NCBI GenBank assembly: GCA_916050055.1
Contig: CAJZJY010000054.1
Location: 1 to 7,221 of the forward strand
From: an uncultured Streptococcus sp.
Lineage (GTDB): Bacteria; Bacillota; Bacilli; Lactobacillales; Aerococcaceae
Length of the DNA: 7,221 nt
Direction of reading: 5' to 3'
Shown piece after piece: positions 1 to 6,379 of this stretch. The notes under the pieces were generated by a model that saw only the letters and a list, made by a program, of their open reading frames with translations, did not search any database and had not been told where the DNA came from. The position numbers were made by a program, and so were the translations under genes. The stretch's first letter is position 1. The number at the start of each line of letters is the position of its first letter.

Positions 1-1895
1 TCTGAGTCGAATAAATCTTCTGCAAGAGCTTTTGCAAGTTCTGTCTTACCAACCCCTGTAGGTCCAAGGAATAGGAAGCTTCCGATTGGACGGCTAGGAT
101 TTTGTAATCCAGCACGAGAACGAAGTACTGCTGAAGCCACTTTTTGTACAGCTTCATCTTGACCGATGACACGTTCATGAAGAATATCTTCTAAGTGAAG
201 AAGTTTTTCACGTTCGCCTTCCATTAGTTTTGTTACAGGAATACCAGTCAAGCGTCCCACTACTCGAGCAATTTCTTCTGAAGTTACTGATTCTTGCACG
301 AGACGTTGCGTACTTTCAGCATTTGCTTTGTTTTGGTCTTCTAATTCTTTCAATTCTTGTTCAAGAGCTGGAATACGTCCATGACGAAGTTCAGCTGCTT
401 TTTCAAGGTTGTAATCAGCTTCTGCTTGTTCTAATTCGTGTTTAGCACGGTCGATTTCTTCACGCTTATTACGGATTTTATTGACTTCTTCTTTTTCGAT
501 TTCCCATTTCATTTTGAGGTTATTGGCTTTTTCACGTTGTTCTGCTAATTCCTCTTGTAAAATAGCAAGACGTTTTTGAGAAGCGTCATCTTTTTCCATC
601 TTCAACGCTTGTTCTTCGATTTCAAGTTGCATCAAACGACGAGTTACTGCATCGAGTTCTGTTGGCATTGAGTTCATTTCAACACGAATTGTAGCACAAG
701 CTTCATCGACTAAGTCAATCGCTTTATCTGGCAAGAATCTGTCAGTAATATAACGATTTGATAATGTCGCAGCAGCTACTAACGCACTATCATGAATATT
801 TACACTGTGGTGGATTTCGAAACGTTCTTTCAATCCACGAAGAATTGAAATCGTATCTTCAACTGTTGGTTCTTGAACAAGTACTTTTTGGAAACGACGT
901 TCTAACGCTTTGTCTTTTTCCATATTTTCACGGTATTCGTCAAGAGTTGTAGCACCAATACAATGTAATTCACCACGAGCCAACATTGGTTTTAGTAAGT
1001 TACCGGCATCCATTGAGCCTTCTGTCTTACCAGCACCAACAATTGTGTGGATTTCATCGATAAATAAGATGATGCGTCCTTCTGATTTTGTTACTTCTTT
1101 AAGAACGGCTTTCAAACGTTCTTCGAATTCACCACGGTATTTTGCCCCCGCGATTAAAGCACCCATATCTAATGAGTAGATTAATTTATCTTTTAAGTTT
1201 TCTGGTACGTCTTTTTTAACGATACGTTGCGCTAATCCTTCAACGATTGCTGTTTTACCAACACCAGGTTCCCCGATTAAGACAGGGTTATTTTTTGTTT
1301 TACGAGATAAGATACGAATCACATCTCGGATTTCTTCGTCACGTCCAATGACTGGATCTTGTTTACCAGATTGAACAGCTTCATTTAAATTACGTGCATA
1401 TTTTGATAATGCTTCATATTGTTCTTCTTGATTTTGACTAGTCACACGTTCTCCCCCTCTTAGCTCTTCAATACGAGCTCTCAATTTTTCTTTTGTTACG
1501 TGATGCTGTACTAAATAACGAGTCAACGGATGATTTTGTAATTCCATCAACGCAAGTACAACTACCTCTGTAGATAAGTAATCGTCTTTAAAGCTTTCTC
1601 TAATCTTTTCAGCTTCTGTAAAGAGTCGATATAAGTTTTGACTCATACTTTGACCATATTGGACATTTTGTCCTTCCACTACAGAAATACGGTCTAATTC
1701 TTTATCAATTAAATCCTCAAATTCTTTGTCATTCACTTGTAAATCACTATATAAATTTCTAGCAAAGTGATTTGGTTCCATAAATACTTTCCATAAATGA
1801 GGAATATCAATTTCTTGATGTTTACGTACCATCGCAATTTGTTGCGCTTGGCCTAATGCTTGTTGCATTGTTGTTGTCATTTTTTCAATATTCAT
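1..1895 (-). CDS. clpB: ATP-dependent disaggregase ClpB, 3' end cut by window edge
   Basis: ClpB is a cytoplasmic hexameric AAA+ chaperone that threads aggregated proteins through its pore, working with DnaK/DnaJ/GrpE. About 631 codons are present, of a family length near 860-870; the rest of the second ATPase domain and the C-terminal domain lie past the left edge. Domains seen: Clp N-domain (about 1-147); first AAA+ domain with Walker A GEPGVGKT (208-215), pore loop KYRGEFE with Tyr253, Walker B LFIDE (277-281) and arginine fingers R333-R334; a long charged coiled-coil middle domain (about 410-530), which distinguishes ClpB from ClpA; and the second Walker A GPTGVGKT (611-618). The frame is open throughout. 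Start choice: the ATG at 1895 lies 7 nt after AAAGGAGGA, whereas an in-frame ATG two codons earlier (1901) touches the ribosome binding site. It has its own promoter and CtsR-type operators, and no partner gene is visible in its transcript within the window. Confidence 0.97.
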   Translation of the reverse strand, partial: MNIEKMTTTMQQALGQAQQIAMVRKHQEIDIPHLWKVFMEPNHFARNLYSDLQVNDKEFEDLIDKELDRISVVEGQNVQYGQSMSQNLYRLFTEAEKIRESFKDDYLSTEVVVLALMELQNHPLTRYLVQHHVTKEKLRARIEELRGGERVTSQNQEEQYEALSKYARNLNEAVQSGKQDPVIGRDEEIRDVIRILSRKTKNNPVLIGEPGVGKTAIVEGLAQRIVKKDVPENLKDKLIYSLDMGALIAGAKYRGEFEERLKAVLKEVTKSEGRIILFIDEIHTIVGAGKTEGSMDAGNLLKPMLARGELHCIGATTLDEYRENMEKDKALERRFQKVLVQEPTVEDTISILRGLKERFEIHHSVNIHDSALVAAATLSNRYITDRFLPDKAIDLVDEACATIRVEMNSMPTELDAVTRRLMQLEIEEQALKMEKDDASQKRLAILQEELAEQREKANNLKMKWEIEKEEVNKIRNKREEIDRAKHELEQAEADYNLEKAAELRHGRIPALEQELKELEDQNKANAESTQRLVQESVTSEEIARVVGRLTGIPVTKLMEGEREKLLHLEDILHERVIGQDEAVQKVASAVLRSRAGLQNPSRPIGSFLFLGPTGVGKTELAKALAEDLFDS

Positions 1896-1901
1896 CTTCA
1901 T

Positions 1902-1910
1902 TCCTCCTTT
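1902..1910 (-). promoter_or_regulatory. clpB ribosome binding site
   Basis: AAAGGAGGA is a near-perfect match to the anti-Shine-Dalgarno sequence. It ends 7 nt before the ATG at 1895 and directly abuts the alternative in-frame ATG at 1901, which decides the start in favour of 1895. Confidence 0.85.
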
Positions 1911-1912
1911 TG

Positions 1913-1926
1913 TGGTCTCTTGACCA
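1913..1926 (-). other. Small hairpin at the predicted 5' end of clpB mRNA
   Basis: TGGTC-AAGA-GACCA can fold into a 5-bp stem with a 4-nt loop. With the -10 box at 1934-1939, transcription should begin near 1926-1928, so this stem would lie at or within a base or two of the mRNA 5' end, just before the ribosome binding site. The fold is seen in the sequence. Any role in mRNA stability or initiation is inference, and a 5-bp stem is weak. Its left arm GGTCAAG also resembles a lone CtsR heptad. Confidence 0.4.
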
Positions 1927-1933
1927 TGATTAA

Positions 1934-1962
1934 AGTATACACCTTTAGTCAGGAAAGGTCAA
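1934..1962 (-). promoter_or_regulatory. Sigma-A type promoter of clpB
   Basis: On the minus strand, -35 TTGACC (1957-1962) and -10 TATACT (1934-1939) are separated by exactly 17 bp. Predicted transcription start is about 1927, giving a short leader of roughly 30 nt. The -35 hexamer lies inside one of the two CtsR-like sites, so repressor binding there would directly block RNA polymerase. Confidence 0.85.
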
Positions 1963-1963
1963 T
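1947..1963 (+). promoter_or_regulatory. CtsR-like operator overlapping the clpB -35 box
   Basis: Read on the plus strand, AGTCAGG-AAA-GGTCAAT is a pair of heptads spaced by 3 nt. It resembles the CtsR direct repeat (A/GGTCAAA, three bases, A/GGTCAAA). The first heptad deviates from consensus at its last two A positions. Its second heptad contains the complement of the -35 hexamer. The orientation is opposite to the better-matched site at 1971-1987. Confidence 0.6.
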
Positions 1964-1970
1964 AATTTTA

Positions 1971-1987
1971 TTTGACTTTTTTTGACT
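1971..1987 (-). promoter_or_regulatory. CtsR operator upstream of the clpB promoter
   Basis: On the minus strand the sequence reads AGTCAAA-AAA-AGTCAAA: two identical heptads separated by 3 nt, a full match to the CtsR direct-repeat operator of Firmicute clp genes. It sits just upstream of the -35 box. CtsR represses clp genes at normal temperature and is released or degraded on heat or protein stress. The motif is seen directly; CtsR control of this gene follows from the family, since ctsR itself is not in the window. Confidence 0.88.
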
Positions 1988-2000
1988 TTAATAAATACTT

Positions 2001-2029
2001 AAAAAATCAGCCACAACTGTGACTGATTT
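2001..2029 (-). terminator. Intrinsic terminator of the SUMF1-like gene
   Basis: On the minus strand AAATCAG-T-CAC pairs with GTG-G-CTGATTT around an AGTT loop, making an 11-bp stem including one U-G wobble. Six U's follow, their template being the A-run at 2001-2006. It begins 5 nt after the stop codon of the 370-residue gene and ends about 13 nt before the CtsR operator of clpB. The two genes are therefore separate transcription units despite sharing a strand. Confidence 0.88.
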
Positions 2030-2034
2030 CATCA

Positions 2035-3147
2035 TTACATTTCAATTCGAATCGCACGTCTAGCGCAGTAATAACCTGCAGCAAGATGCCCGTTAGGATC
2101 CACTAATAACGGTAAATTCACCGAATAATAAGACGATAATGGTAATAAATTTAATACCGGCGCTTTGAAGTTTTCTTCAAGCCACGCCCCTTTTGTATAA
2201 GGTCTACCCTCAATTAATTCTGGGCCAAATTCCGCATTTGCGATTTCCAACCCAAACATATTTTCCTTCCATAAAGGAGAATTCGCTTCATCTTGTATCA
2301 GTGAACGATGTAATTGGTTCCCCCATTTAAAGAGACGACGAGTGCCACTACCACAGCAATACTCCCACTCATCCTCGTTTAAAAGGCCCATCCCTGTACG
2401 TTCAATTTCTTTACGAGCTTCTTCGTACCCTACTGGATCTGCAACATAACAAGTGAAACTATCAGGATTCTTAAGATCTTGTTGCATAAAGTATCGGTCT
2501 ACACGTACCGCTCTTGGGAAATCTTGGAATAAAGCTTCCATTGAATTATCTGGAGTCACCGCTTCTTCTAAAATCTCGAGGGTTTCAGGTGAAGGTTCCT
2601 CAGCACCTGTTAGTTGCCCAGTAACCACTGAATAGTTTCCAATAAAGCGTAGTCCTACAAAATTTGGTTTCTTTTCGACTAACATTGCAGGAATATTTAC
2701 TTTTCTTAAGTCTGATGTCATTAAATTGATGCCGTCTTCAACGATTTGTGTTGTCAACTTTTCACTTGATAAGTCTTTTTCTTGAACATCTTGATTAAGG
2801 AACATAAAGCCAGTTAGATGTTGATTTAAATAACGTTTAAAGGCAAAACGAAGCTCTTGACGTTCTTCACTACAGTCAAGACCAGAAAGGCCTGATAATC
2901 CGCTATCCCACCCTAAAATAACGTCATTTTGACCAGGAACGAATACAAACTCTCTTCCATCAATCGTGACTTCAAAAGTTTCATTGGTTATTCCACCGAA
3001 TTCAAATTTGACACTTCTTAGGTTCTCAATGGTCGACATTGGATTTACAAAATATCTTAATACATTTCGAAAGACAACTTCTTTCGATTCACTAGGTAAA
3101 TTCTTCCACGTTGGATTTAATACGTGTTCAAAAAAATCATTTGCCAT
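2035..3147 (-). CDS. Divergent SUMF1/formylglycine-generating-enzyme-like protein, function unknown
   Basis: This is a 370-residue soluble protein with no signal peptide or membrane segment. I do not recognise it as a named gene. Its second half carries landmarks of the FGE-sulfatase (SUMF1) fold in the right order: a strand-like PRAVRVDRYF (211-220) followed by a YEEA helix (241-244); LNEDEWEY (256-263), matching the family's LPTEAEWEY; WGN (275-277); NMFGL (296-300), matching NxFGLxDMxGN; TKGAW (318-322), resembling the RGGSW turn; and a C-terminal GYYCARRA (358-365), resembling the usual closing GFRCAR. The first ~200 residues are unassigned, though FVFVPGQNDVILGWD (68-82) looks like the iPGGxFxMG entry strand. 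The catalytic Cys-x4-Cys pair of true formylglycine generators is not visible, so that activity is unlikely. The start is supported by GAGGTG 5 nt upstream of the ATG. It is monocistronic, divergent from the lipid kinase, with its own terminator. Confidence 0.8.
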   Translation of the reverse strand: MANDFFEHVLNPTWKNLPSESKEVVFRNVLRYFVNPMSTIENLRSVKFEFGGITNETFEVTIDGREFVFVPGQNDVILGWDSGLSGLSGLDCSEERQELRFAFKRYLNQHLTGFMFLNQDVQEKDLSSEKLTTQIVEDGINLMTSDLRKVNIPAMLVEKKPNFVGLRFIGNYSVVTGQLTGAEEPSPETLEILEEAVTPDNSMEALFQDFPRAVRVDRYFMQQDLKNPDSFTCYVADPVGYEEARKEIERTGMGLLNEDEWEYCCGSGTRRLFKWGNQLHRSLIQDEANSPLWKENMFGLEIANAEFGPELIEGRPYTKGAWLEENFKAPVLNLLPLSSYYSVNLPLLVDPNGHLAAGYYCARRAIRIEM

Positions 3148-3164
3148 ACTTTCACCTCGTCTCT

Positions 3165-3170
3165 ATTATA
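3165..3170 (-). promoter_or_regulatory. -10 box of the SUMF1-like gene's promoter
   Basis: A perfect TATAAT lies on the minus strand, placing the predicted start near 3158 and giving a leader of only about 11 nt before the ATG at 3147, which includes GAGGTG. No good -35 is present at 16-18 bp (AGTGCA or GTGCAA at best), and there is no extended TGn. The promoter may therefore be weak or activator-dependent. The overlapping inverted repeat at 3169-3182 is a candidate control site. Confidence 0.5.
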
Positions 3171-3182
3171 CGGTATTCCGTA
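3169..3182. repeat. 14-bp inverted repeat, candidate operator
   Basis: TACGG-TATT-CCGTA has perfect 5-bp arms around a 4-bp AT centre. It overlaps the upstream edge of the minus-strand -10 box and fills its spacer, and lies about 30 bp upstream of the plus-strand extended -10. Position and symmetry suggest binding by a dimeric regulator. The regulator is unknown, and I do not see a second copy in this window. Confidence 0.45.
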
Positions 3183-3211
3183 AAAATTGCACTCTATTTT
3201 GACTACTTTTA

Positions 3212-3220
3212 TGCTATAAT
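3212..3220 (+). promoter_or_regulatory. Extended -10 promoter of the lipid kinase gene
   Basis: TGCTATAAT is an extended -10 (TGnTATAAT). The region 17 bp upstream (3192-3197, CTCTAT) has no -35 match; TTGACT at 3199-3204 is only 10 bp away and TTGCAC at 3187-3192 is 22 bp away, so neither is properly spaced. Extended -10 promoters commonly work without a good -35. The predicted start near 3227 gives a leader of about 19 nt. Confidence 0.6.
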
Positions 3221-3245
3221 AATGGCAATTGAAAGGATGTTTAGC

Positions 3246-4187
3246 ATGAATTTATTTATTTTTGGGAATCCGATGTCTGGAAGCCAATCCGGACAACAAC
3301 AAATTAATCAAATCGTGGAAGCTTGTACGAAACATAGTATCCACTTTAAGCTATTCCAAACACAAAGAGCCGGTGAACTACCTGATCTTCTTGAGAAGCA
3401 TTTACCAGAAAGAAATGAGCAGACTAAAGTCGTCATTATTGGTGGAGACGGAACTCTTAACGAAGCGTTACAATATTTAAAGCAGAATGAAATCGAAGTA
3501 CCTCTCTCCTATCTTCCAGCTGGAACTGGAAATGACTTTGCTAGAGAGATGAATCTTACTCATGATGCGGATGTATTCGTACAAAACATAGAGAATGCAC
3601 CTTCTATCGAATTAGAATTCCTTACGTACCATGAACAGAATTCAGGAACATCTGGAATTGCACTGAATTCGCTTGGATTTGGGATTGATGCTTCTATTTG
3701 CGAATTAAACCAAAAGCAAAGACAAGCCGTTCTTGAATCAAACGGAATCAAAAAAGCATCTTACCTCACACCAATTTTAAGGGCATTTAGAGAGCGTGAT
3801 GAATTTGAAGCAGTAATTACTGTCGATAATAACGAAAGCTTCACAGTAACCCATAATTTGCTTGTAGGAGCATTTAATCATTCCTACTTTGGTGGAGGAA
3901 TCCGTTTTGTCCCAACTGCCCAGCAAGGAAATCACTCATTTGAAGTCGTCGTTGCTCGTAAAGTGAGTGGATTTACGATCCTCAAAGCTTTTCCTTTTAT
4001 TTTGACGAACGGTAGTCACTTTAAACACTTCCCTAAGCACTTACAAAAATATCAGTGTACTGCGGCCCGTATTCAAATTAACGGACCCATTAAATCACAA
4101 ACCGATGGTGAATTTACCAAATATGGTAATGTAGACATAAGAATCCAATTGGATTCTTATCCATTTATTCTTACAAGACAAAATTAA
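3246..4187 (+). CDS. Diacylglycerol kinase/YegS-family lipid kinase
   Basis: This is a 313-residue soluble kinase that would use ATP to phosphorylate diacylglycerol or a similar lipid at the membrane face; the exact substrate cannot be read from sequence. Family motifs are in order: the N-terminal nucleotide-binding turn GNPMSGSQSG (7-16); GGDGT (66-70), the signature glycine-rich loop; LPAGTGNDFAR (90-100); the second-domain YFGGGIRFVPTA (214-225); and the catalytic TDGE (286-289). Length matches Bacillus relatives such as DgkB, YtlR and BmrU (about 300 residues). The usual PxAxxxDG segment reads PTAQQGNHSFEVV (223-235), so its normal DG pair is replaced. Start choice: the ATG at 3246 is 8 nt after AAGGA. 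The frame is open further upstream, but an ATG at 3237 overlaps the ribosome binding site and an ATG at 3111 precedes the promoter. It is monocistronic, ending in a shared terminator. Confidence 0.92.
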   Translation: MNLFIFGNPMSGSQSGQQQINQIVEACTKHSIHFKLFQTQRAGELPDLLEKHLPERNEQTKVVIIGGDGTLNEALQYLKQNEIEVPLSYLPAGTGNDFAREMNLTHDADVFVQNIENAPSIELEFLTYHEQNSGTSGIALNSLGFGIDASICELNQKQRQAVLESNGIKKASYLTPILRAFRERDEFEAVITVDNNESFTVTHNLLVGAFNHSYFGGGIRFVPTAQQGNHSFEVVVARKVSGFTILKAFPFILTNGSHFKHFPKHLQKYQCTAARIQINGPIKSQTDGEFTKYGNVDIRIQLDSYPFILTRQN

Positions 4188-4217
4188 AAGGCGAATGTTT
4201 TTACACATTCGCCTTTT
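4186..4217. terminator. Bidirectional terminator between lipid kinase and manO
   Basis: A perfect 13-bp inverted repeat (4186-4198 and 4205-4217) surrounds a 6-nt loop. AAAA starts the left arm and TTTT ends the right, so both strands present a GC-containing stem followed by U's. The left arm overlaps the kinase stop codon by two bases, and the right arm ends 2 nt from the manO stop codon at 4220. It serves two convergent transcription units. Confidence 0.92.
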
Positions 4218-4219
4218 CT

Positions 4220-4582
4220 TTATCTTTTGAAAAGTTTTTTAAAACTGATTAACGGCTCTGTCTTAACGATTTTCTCGTTCCCAATAAATTCCCGCATTAC
4301 TTTTAGAGTACGTCCAGAATCTTTAGATACAAACTGAAATGTTTTAGAGGAATTCGTGTCAATGAAATAAGCACGAATAAACTTCCCTTTAAACATCACA
4401 TGAGCTCTTACCAGTTTAATTTCTTCCCAAGGAATTTGAAGATAGCTTTCTGGATTTTGACGATTGTAAAATTCAAAAGCACGATCTCCAATCAGAATAT
4501 CCCCATTGGTATATCCAAAGCCCCCATTAAATAGGTTTGCTTTTGTTTTATAAATGGCTTTTGTATTTAACGATACAACCAT
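4220..4582 (-). CDS. manO: DUF956 family protein ManO, last gene of the mannose PTS operon
   Basis: This is a 120-residue cytoplasmic protein of the DUF956 family, found almost exclusively as the gene after the IID gene of Man-family PTS operons in lactic acid bacteria. It is often annotated as a PTS regulator, but its molecular role is not well established. Recognisable segments are the N-terminal GGFGYTNGDILIGDRAFEFYN (two stretches within 20-40), IPWEEI (50-55), VMFKGKFIRAYFIDT (62-76), FQFVSKDSG (82-90) and LKVMREFIG (93-101). The pattern suggests a small beta-rich fold resembling a PH/GRAM barrel (inference). There is no membrane segment; the C-terminus is basic. The ATG at 4582 follows GGAG by 8 nt, and the gap to the manN stop is 23 nt. 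No separate promoter is seen, so it should be cotranscribed with manLMN. Confidence 0.92.
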   Translation of the reverse strand: MVVSLNTKAIYKTKANLFNGGFGYTNGDILIGDRAFEFYNRQNPESYLQIPWEEIKLVRAHVMFKGKFIRAYFIDTNSSKTFQFVSKDSGRTLKVMREFIGNEKIVKTEPLISFKKLFKR

Positions 4583-4605
4583 AATCTACTCTCCAGTCCT
4601 CTTTA

Positions 4606-5532
4606 TTAAGGAGCCATTACTCCTGTTAATCCAGCTAAAATACCTAATGCAAATAGCCCAAAGATAATGTAAATTGGTTTTACATTTTTCTTCAATAACC
4701 ACATTACGAAGAATGTTAATAGTAATGCTGCTAACCCTGGAATCAACTTGTTTAAGTTATCTTGAAGTGTTGTCACAGCTTCTGGTGATAATGTTTTACC
4801 GCCTAGTAATTTAGTAACAATATCTCCTAATTGGCCTCCAGTAACAACGTCATCTGCTCCAGGTAATTGAATATATTGCTCTGGTTTCAACGAAACACTT
4901 GTTAAGACAAGTGGGAATTTCATACTTGTCCAACGTTGTACTAAGATCCCCATTACAAACATCCCCACGATTGAAGATACTTTTGTAATAGATTGTAAAA
5001 TACCACCTGATAAGTCTTTTGTGATTTCAGAACCTTGACGGTATCCTAATTCTTGTGTAGACCACATAAATGCGATACGGATTAAGTTCCAAACGATGAA
5101 GAAGAACAATGGTCCAATGATAGAACCTGTTGCAGCTAAACCTGCAGCAATTGCTCCTAAAATAGGACGAATTGTAAACCAGAATACTGGGTCACCGATA
5201 CCTGCTAAAGGTCCCATCATCCCAACTTTAACCCCTTGAATTGTAGCATCATCGATTTGCGCACCATTTGCACGATCTTCTTCCAATGCTAAAGTTACTC
5301 CAAGGATTGGTGAAGCAATATATGGGTGTGTATTAAAGAATTCTAAGTGACGTTTTAACGCTGCTTTTGAATCTTCTGGATTTGGATATAGTTTTTTCAA
5401 TGCTGGAATAAGCGAGAACGCCCAACCACCATTTTGCATACGTTCATAGTTCCAAGAACCTTGTAAGAATTGTGAACGTAGCATAACGCTTAAGCGGTCT
5501 TTTTTTGTTAAAGATACTTTTTTCTCTGTCAT
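4606..5532 (-). CDS. manN: Mannose-family PTS transporter subunit IID
   Basis: IID is a membrane subunit that, with IIC, forms the sugar-translocating complex for mannose, glucose and related hexoses. The 308-residue length fits the family (about 300). Markers: the N-terminal SLTKKDRLSVMLRSQFLQGSWNYERMQNGGWAF (two stretches within 7-39), FNTHP (66-70), MMGPLAGIGDPVFW (105-118), hydrophobic stretches at about 122-157 and 185-199, and a C-terminal pair of membrane segments (about 264-280 and 287-305). Start choice: a GTG at 5541 is in frame but only 1 nt from AAGGAG. The ATG at 5532 is 10 nt away and gives MTEKK-SLTKKDRLS, the normal family N-terminus. The manM stop codon TAA overlaps the upstream end of this ribosome binding site, implying translational coupling. 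In some lactic acid bacteria the IIC/IID complex is also the receptor for class IIa bacteriocins. Confidence 0.96.
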   Translation of the reverse strand: MTEKKVSLTKKDRLSVMLRSQFLQGSWNYERMQNGGWAFSLIPALKKLYPNPEDSKAALKRHLEFFNTHPYIASPILGVTLALEEDRANGAQIDDATIQGVKVGMMGPLAGIGDPVFWFTIRPILGAIAAGLAATGSIIGPLFFFIVWNLIRIAFMWSTQELGYRQGSEITKDLSGGILQSITKVSSIVGMFVMGILVQRWTSMKFPLVLTSVSLKPEQYIQLPGADDVVTGGQLGDIVTKLLGGKTLSPEAVTTLQDNLNKLIPGLAALLLTFFVMWLLKKNVKPIYIIFGLFALGILAGLTGVMAP

Positions 5533-5542
5533 GTCATTCACT

Positions 5543-5548
5543 CTCCTT
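5543..5548 (-). promoter_or_regulatory. manN ribosome binding site overlapping the manM stop
   Basis: AAGGAG on the minus strand shares bases with the manM TAA stop (5547-5549). It lies 10 nt from the ATG at 5532 and only 1 nt from the in-frame GTG at 5541, so it favours the ATG. Confidence 0.75.
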
Positions 5549-6359
5549 AATAGTCATTTAAAATGTCACCAAGTGGGTCTGCTGAACCAGAATTTCCACC
5601 CGCTGAACCATTTCCACTGTTGTTTGATAAGTTTAAATAAATAAATGCTAAGCTTAATGCGATAACCCCTGTAGCGATTAAAGTTAATTCGTTTAATGGA
5701 GCAATTGCAAAACCGATGAAGAAGAATGGCCATGTTTCTTTTGAAGCCATTAAGTTAATAACCATTGCTAACCCTACAGCTACAACCATGTTACCACCAA
5801 TTGTCATCCCATTTGCAAACCACTCTGGAATTAATTTTAAGTAGCCTTGAACCACTTCTGAAGAAACGAATAGAAGTGCTCCTGCTGGAATCATAATACG
5901 TAAACCTTGCATTGATAATGATACATAGTGCCAGAAGGCTACTCCTCGGAAGTCTCCTTTTTCAGCTGCAGCATCTGCCCTGTGAACTAAACCAACTGCT
6001 AAAGTACGTACAACCATTGTTAATACAAGACCAACTGTTGCTAAAGTAACTGCAGTACCAATCGCTAAGTTACGACCAGCATCAGAGAAGTCATTCCCTT
6101 TGATATAAATAATAGCAGACGCTACTGATGCTAAAGCAGCATCTGGTGCAACTGCAGCCCCAACGTTTGCCCAAGCAAGTGCAATAATTTGTAATGCACC
6201 ACCAAGAACAATAGCTTCCGTTAAGTGCCCTGTTGCAAGTCCGATCAATGTACATGCAATAATTGGTTGATGGAATTGGAATGCGTCTAAAATTCCTTCC
6301 AAACCAGCTAAGAATGCGACAATTAGGACTAAAATAATTTGAATTGCATTAAAATCCAT
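5547..6359 (-). CDS. manM: Mannose-family PTS transporter subunit IIC
   Basis: This is a 270-residue integral membrane protein, the sugar-channel subunit that works with IID and receives phosphoryl transfer from IIAB. Nearly the whole chain up to residue 243 is hydrophobic. Likely membrane segments or re-entrant helices lie near 4-22, 31-44, 48-66, 73-86, 98-125, 150-168, 185-205 and 211-243. Family landmarks are QFHQPIIACTLIGLATG (28-44), ALQIIALAWANVGAAVAPDAA (within 55-75), KGDFRG (134-139) and ETWPFFFIGFA (208-218). The C-terminus is a flexible Gly/Ser/Asn tail (245-261) ending in DPLGDILNDY. AGGAG lies 6 nt before the ATG at 6359, and the gap after manL is 20 nt. Together with manN it forms the transport complex. 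Confidence 0.96.
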   Translation of the reverse strand: MDFNAIQIILVLIVAFLAGLEGILDAFQFHQPIIACTLIGLATGHLTEAIVLGGALQIIALAWANVGAAVAPDAALASVASAIIYIKGNDFSDAGRNLAIGTAVTLATVGLVLTMVVRTLAVGLVHRADAAAEKGDFRGVAFWHYVSLSMQGLRIMIPAGALLFVSSEVVQGYLKLIPEWFANGMTIGGNMVVAVGLAMVINLMASKETWPFFFIGFAIAPLNELTLIATGVIALSLAFIYLNLSNNSGNGSAGGNSGSADPLGDILNDY

Positions 6360-6379
6360 AATAATCTCCTATCTGTATG

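Noticed and set aside
230..1179. Three short plus-strand open frames (230-445, 758-952, 910-1179).
   Set aside because: They lie antisense within clpB, whose motifs and frame are intact, and have no ribosome binding sites or recognisable products.
2453..3202. Plus-strand open frames inside and across the start of the SUMF1-like gene (2453-2635, 2966-3202).
   Set aside because: They are antisense to a gene with clear ribosome binding site, terminator and domain motifs, and their translations are not protein-like.
3187..3204. TTGCAC or TTGACT as a -35 for the lipid kinase promoter, and GCACTC as half of a CIRCE (HrcA) element.
   Set aside because: Spacings to TATAAT are 22 and 10 bp, both unsuitable, and no second CIRCE arm follows at the required distance.
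3111..3245. N-terminal extension of the lipid kinase to an ATG at 3111.
   Set aside because: The extension would run through the plus-strand promoter and the start of the divergent gene. The family begins at the MNLFIFGNP turn, which has a properly spaced ribosome binding site.
3262..3751. Open frames 3262-3480 (plus) and 3560-3751 (minus).
   Set aside because: They are out-of-frame or antisense shadows of the lipid kinase coding sequence.
4583..6379. Separate promoters, catabolite-response sites or terminators in the gaps between man genes.
   Set aside because: The gaps are only 14-23 nt and are filled by ribosome binding sites. I saw no convincing promoter or stem, so the genes are best read as one operon.
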